The notes beneath the pieces were generated by a model. That model did not search any database. It was not told where the DNA came from and saw nothing but the letters and a program-made list of their open reading frames with translations. A program made the translations under genes and the position numbers. A DNA stretch of 64,000 nt from CAIJXB01 sp964455905. Lineage in GTDB: Bacteria > Chlamydiota > Chlamydiia > Chlamydiales > Rhabdochlamydiaceae. The stretch is from assembly GCA_964455905.1 (NCBI GenBank), contig CAYVYN010000003.1:240308-304307 (forward strand). Direction: 5' to 3'. Position 1 is the stretch's first letter, and every line of letters starts with the position of its first letter. Positions 60,746-64,000 of the stretch are shown here, piece after piece.

Positions 60746-62545
60746 ATGGGAAATGTAAGTATTCCTGCGCTAATAAAAGAAGCGATCTTTTTAAATGATA
60801 CGTTGAGTGATCCAGAAATCCGGCTTTCTGAAGGAAAAGATAAAGAAAGAGCCGTATTTCATGTTAAAGCATTTTTAGAGAAAGCATCTCCCTATATGTC
60901 AAGTAATGAGCTTAGACCTTCGCTTGATAAACTCAGAGAAATCTGCTCTTTAATGAAACTTGGGGAGTCTGATGTGAAAATTCAAATGTTTGTAAACCCT
61001 ATACTAAAACTTCCAGATGAGATGTTAAGTACTGTAGTGGGGTTTTTGAATCCCAAAGAATTTCATAAAGTTGCTGTAACATCAAATCCCTCAAGGCCTT
61101 CTTTATCCAAGATATCAGATACAGAAAAACTTATTATGATCTCTAGCGGGGCTCGAGTTAGGGATTTGGGGTTAACAGAAAAATCCTTACTCGAATTGAT
61201 CAGAAGAAACGAGGGAATTAAAATACAATGCTTGAATTTAGATGGTGTTATAATTACAGAGATTCATGTTTTGTTAGATCTTTGTCCTGAAGTTCATAGA
61301 CTATCAGCTGTAAATTCTGGTTTTAACAGTAATTTAGCAAGCCAAATTACCTCCTACGAAAATATACGTGAGTTAAATCTTGGATTTGACCAAATAGGCG
61401 ATGAGGGTGTTGAGCACATCAGTAAAATGCGTGGTTTGACGAGCTTAAGTCTTGGGCACTCCGGGTTAGGTGATATAAGTGTTAATCACATTAGTAAGAT
61501 GCATGGTTTGAAGAGCTTAACTCTTAAGTATAATCCGACGATAGGCGATCTGGGTGCTGAGCTCATTAGTAAAATGCCAGGTTTGACAAGCTTAAATCTT
61601 TCCTTCAACCAAATAGGTCCTGAAGGGGCTCAGCATATCAGCAAAATGGTTGGATTAAAGAACTTAAGTCTTTGGTCGAACATGCTAGGCTCTCTGGGTG
61701 CTGAACATATTAGCAACATGCATGGATTGACGACTTTAAGTTTTAAAGGGGATGGGATAGGTGATATGGGGGCTGAGCACATTAGCAAAATGGATGGGTT
61801 GAACAGCTTAGATCTTTCCTTCGATGAGATATCAGATGTTGGTGCTGAGCAGATTAGCAAAATGGGTGGCTTAACGAGTTTAAATCTTAGCAAAAACCAC
61901 ATAGGTCCTCAGGGTGCTGAGCATATAAGTAAAATGAGTGGGTTGAGGAGCTTGGATCTTAGGGAAAACCATATAGGTGATGTTGGAGCTCAGCATGTCA
62001 GCAAAATGAGTGGATTGACGAAGCTAGATCTTACAGACAATCAGATAGGCTCTGAGGGTGCTGAGGATATCAGCAAAATGCATGGGTTGAGGAGCTTGGA
62101 TCTTGCGGAAAACCATATAGGTGATGTTGGAGCTCAGTATGTCAGCAAAATGAGTGGATTGACAAATCTAGATCTTACAGGCAATCAGATAGGCCCTGCG
62201 GGTGCTGAGCATATAAGCAAAATGAATGAGTTGAGGAGCTTGGATCTTAGCAAAAACCAGATAAGTGATGTTGGAGCTCAGCATATCAGTAAAATGCGTC
62301 GATTGACGAGTTTAAATCTTAGCAAAAACCAGATCGGTAATGTGGGTGCTGAGCACATTAGCACCATGCATACATTGGCTAGGCTAAATCTTAGCCGCAA
62401 CCCGATAGGTCATACTGGAGCTCAGCATATCAGTAAAATGCGCGAGTTAACGAAGTTAACTTTGCTAGATTCCTATATAGGAGCTTCGTTCCGAGAGAAA
62501 ATTCGGCAAAAATTTGAGGCAAGGGGTGTTGAAGTTTTTTTGTGA
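60746..62545 (+). CDS. F-box and leucine-rich-repeat protein (GALA-like effector candidate)
   Basis: The 599-residue protein has a helical N-terminal region (1-85) and an F-box-like segment (about 87-121, beginning LKLPDEMLSTVVGFLNPKEF). A bridging region follows, then about 16 leucine-rich repeats of 24 residues (from about 207) with consensus L.SL.LS.NQIGDVGAEHISKM. The GA..IS positions resemble GALA-type LRRs of Ralstonia F-box effectors. F-box domains recruit Skp1/cullin ubiquitin ligases of eukaryotes, which a bacterium does not have, so the protein should act in the host. ATG 60746 is chosen for its AGGGGAT site and matching start in the next paralog. Repeats at 61940 and 62084 are 144-bp duplicates. 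Confidence 0.85.
   Translation: MGNVSIPALIKEAIFLNDTLSDPEIRLSEGKDKERAVFHVKAFLEKASPYMSSNELRPSLDKLREICSLMKLGESDVKIQMFVNPILKLPDEMLSTVVGFLNPKEFHKVAVTSNPSRPSLSKISDTEKLIMISSGARVRDLGLTEKSLLELIRRNEGIKIQCLNLDGVIITEIHVLLDLCPEVHRLSAVNSGFNSNLASQITSYENIRELNLGFDQIGDEGVEHISKMRGLTSLSLGHSGLGDISVNHISKMHGLKSLTLKYNPTIGDLGAELISKMPGLTSLNLSFNQIGPEGAQHISKMVGLKNLSLWSNMLGSLGAEHISNMHGLTTLSFKGDGIGDMGAEHISKMDGLNSLDLSFDEISDVGAEQISKMGGLTSLNLSKNHIGPQGAEHISKMSGLRSLDLRENHIGDVGAQHVSKMSGLTKLDLTDNQIGSEGAEDISKMHGLRSLDLAENHIGDVGAQYVSKMSGLTNLDLTGNQIGPAGAEHISKMNELRSLDLSKNQISDVGAQHISKMRRLTSLNLSKNQIGNVGAEHISTMHTLARLNLSRNPIGHTGAQHISKMRELTKLTLLDSYIGASFREKIRQKFEARGVEVFL
61940..62227 (+). repeat. 144-bp tandem duplication within the LRR array
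   Basis: The two units beginning at 61940 and 62084 each encode two LRRs and agree at most positions, both starting GGGTTGAGGAGCTTGGATCTT (differences such as AGGG/GCGG follow). This shows recent array growth by unequal exchange. Confidence 0.85.
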
Positions 62546-62759
62546 AAACTCCCGTGTAAAAAACGAGTAAAAAAGCAAAAGCTAAGCTGGAACTCTCTGG
62601 CATTTTTTAGACAAATCAGCAAATCGGTGGTGTGTTACTATTCTTTAAGTCATTCAATAAAGAGGGTGTTTTCGTTCTTTTTATATTGTAATTTGTTTTT
62701 TTAAATTGCAAGTTAAACAAGATCACCAGTTTGTTTTTTATTTTTGAAAGTTTTTTTTG
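62546..62759. other. Intergenic gap between the two F-box/LRR genes
   Basis: About 214 bp of AT-rich sequence without recognisable gene, terminator hairpin or repeat. It presumably contains the promoter of the second gene; TTGAAA at 62744-62749 is one candidate -35 box. Confidence 0.5.
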
Positions 62760-62817
62760 TTAAAATTTATATTGGATAATGAAATTATTCCAATTAACTG
62801 TATTAGGGGATCTAGGT
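62760..62817 (+). promoter_or_regulatory. Conserved leader upstream of the second F-box/LRR gene
   Basis: This 58-base leader differs from the one at 60687-60745 by a few substitutions and one base gap, and keeps the same AGGGGAT ribosome-binding site and spacing to the ATG. Confidence 0.5.
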
Positions 62818-64000
62818 ATGGCAAATGTAAGTATTCCTGCGCTAATAAAAGAAGCGATCTTTTTAAATGATATCTTGAGTGATCCAGAAGGCCGGCTTTC
62901 TAAAGGAAAAGATAAAGAGAGAGCCGTATTTCATGTTAAAGCATTTTTAGAGAAAGTATCCCCCTATATGTCAAGTGATGAGCTTAGACCTTCACTTGAC
63001 AAGCTTAGAGAAAACTGCTCTTTAATGAGGCTTGGGGAGTCTGATGTAAAAATTCAAAGGTTTGTAAATCCTATACTAAAACTCCCAGATCATGTGTTAA
63101 ATACTGTAGTGGGTTTTTTAGAGCCAGGAGACCTTCATAAAGTTGCCGTAACATCAAATCCATTAAAGCCTTCTTTAGCAAGATTGTCAGATAGAGAAAA
63201 ACTTATTAGAATCTCTAGCGGTATACCAGTTAGAGATTTAGGGTTAACAGAAAAATCGTTACTCTCATTGATCAGAAGGAACGAGTTCCGGGTAACGGAA
63301 AACGAGGGAATTACAATAAAGTGCTTAAATTTAAATGGTATGACAATTACAGAGATTCGTAGTTTATTAGATCTTTGCCCTGAAATTCACAGCTTATCAG
63401 CCGTTGGTTGTGGTTTTAACGATGAGCAAGCAAGCCACATTGCCTCCTACGAAAATATACGTGAGTTAGATCTTAGCCAGAACCAGATAGGTTCTGTAGG
63501 TGCGGCGCACATCAGCAAAATGCGTGGATTGACTAGTCTGGATCTTAGAGACAACAAGATAAGTGATGTGGGTGTTGAGCACATTAGCAAAATGGATGGA
63601 TTGACTAGTCTGGATCTTGGGGCCAACCAGATAGGTCCTGTGGGCGCTGAGCATATAAGTAAAATGCGTGGATTGAATAGCTTGGATCTTGGGTGTAACC
63701 AGATAGGTCCTGAGGGTGCTGAGCACATTAGCAAAATGGATGGATTGAATAGCTTGGATCTTGGGGGTAACCAGATAGGTCCTGAGGGTGCTGAGCACAT
63801 TAGCAAAATGGATGGATTGACTAGTCTGGATCTTGGGGCCAACCAGATAGGTCCTGTGGGCGCTGAGCATATAAGCAAAATGCGTGGATTGAATAGCTTG
63901 AATCTTACGTTTAACCAGATAAGTGATGTGAGTGCGGAGAATATCAGCAAAATGCGTGGATTGAATAGCTTGAATCTTGGGTATAACCAGATAAGTGATG
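62818..64000 (+). CDS. F-box and leucine-rich-repeat protein, second copy (3' end beyond window)
   Basis: Translating from ATG 62818 gives an uninterrupted frame to the window end (394 codons so far). The N-terminus matches the first copy (ANVSIPALIKEAIFLND) and the F-box-like segment reads LKLPDHVLNTVVGFLEPGDLHKV at about 87-108 (as LPDHVLNTVVGFL and LEPGDLHKV). A small insertion (FRVTEN) follows the RDLGLTEKSLL block. LRRs of 24 residues start at 63454. Units at 63595 and 63811 are nearly identical, so this array is still expanding. The C-terminus is outside the window. Confidence 0.88.
   Translation, partial: MANVSIPALIKEAIFLNDILSDPEGRLSKGKDKERAVFHVKAFLEKVSPYMSSDELRPSLDKLRENCSLMRLGESDVKIQRFVNPILKLPDHVLNTVVGFLEPGDLHKVAVTSNPLKPSLARLSDREKLIRISSGIPVRDLGLTEKSLLSLIRRNEFRVTENEGITIKCLNLNGMTITEIRSLLDLCPEIHSLSAVGCGFNDEQASHIASYENIRELDLSQNQIGSVGAAHISKMRGLTSLDLRDNKISDVGVEHISKMDGLTSLDLGANQIGPVGAEHISKMRGLNSLDLGCNQIGPEGAEHISKMDGLNSLDLGGNQIGPEGAEHISKMDGLTSLDLGANQIGPVGAEHISKMRGLNSLNLTFNQISDVSAENISKMRGLNSLNLGYNQISD
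63595..63882 (+). repeat. 216-bp-spaced duplicate LRR units in the second copy
   Basis: The 72-base unit beginning GATGGATTGACTAGTCTGG at 63595 recurs at 63811 with no obvious difference over most of its length, exactly three LRRs downstream, and the units between are also highly alike. This indicates a recent block duplication. Confidence 0.8.

Noticed and set aside
63447..63950. Overlapping minus-strand frames (also 63466-63870) with internal repeats
   Set aside because: Their repeats are simply the antisense reading of the LRR array of the plus-strand gene.
61364..64000. Short regular repeats resembling a CRISPR array
   Set aside because: The 72-base period is in frame and encodes LRRs; there are no unique spacers or cas genes.

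Overview
The window looks like a stretch of chromosome from an AT-rich, obligate intracellular member of the Chlamydiota, probably one of the environmental lineages (Rhabdochlamydia- or Simkania-like) rather than Chlamydia itself. The evidence is the style and order of the conserved genes: a divergent ruvB/dcd pair whose Dcd is strongly chlamydial, paired CBS/DUF21 proteins, a DhnA-type aldolase, a cysteine desulfurase next to a small PP2C phosphatase, and gmk followed by a small omega-like gene and metG. I cannot name a genus from sequence reading alone.

Layout. 1-1037: ruvB (partial, minus) and dcd. 1034-4706: two tandem paralogous membrane-type proteins sharing a nearly identical internal 241-bp tract. 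4955-9000: FtsB-like protein, two CBS/DUF21 proteins and fructose-bisphosphate aldolase, closed by a strong terminator. 9022-16132 (minus): unknown protein, AsmA/TamB-like giant protein, Nudix hydrolase and glmS. 16331-20647: two related large unknown proteins. 20654-24264: methyltransferase, short MgtE, a Lys-rich miniprotein and an alkaline-phosphatase-fold enzyme. 24378-28143 (minus): a compact operon of sugar transferase, galE, MreD-like protein, inositol monophosphatase and folD. 28440-35456 (minus): unknown helical protein, eukaryotic-type PP2C, and an Opp/Dpp peptide importer with a fused double ATPase. 35688-38034: a membrane-anchored ClpB-like AAA protein behind a perfect consensus promoter, and a DUF378 protein with a Cys-rich tail. 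38060-42342: photolyase, epimerase and small membrane or secreted proteins. 42352-46044: beta-barrel protein, rimO, rRNA methyltransferase. 46147-48591 (minus): two small paralogs flanking a candidate actin-fragmin-kinase-like effector. 48678-54988 (minus): DUF486 protein, cysteine desulfurase, PP2C, a secreted serpin, valS. 55144-60028: unknown protein, YicC, gmk, omega-like protein, metG. 60150-64000: a family of F-box plus leucine-rich-repeat proteins (one decayed copy, one intact, one running off the end).

Working together: housekeeping blocks (translation, nucleotide, folate, amino-sugar, envelope metabolism) alternate with accessory blocks rich in eukaryote-like domains: F-box/LRR, serpin, PP2C and an AFK/PI-kinase-like fold. 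The accessory blocks show recent duplication, gene conversion and decay, as expected of host-interaction genes. No tRNA, rRNA, CRISPR array, IS element or phage gene was recognised.
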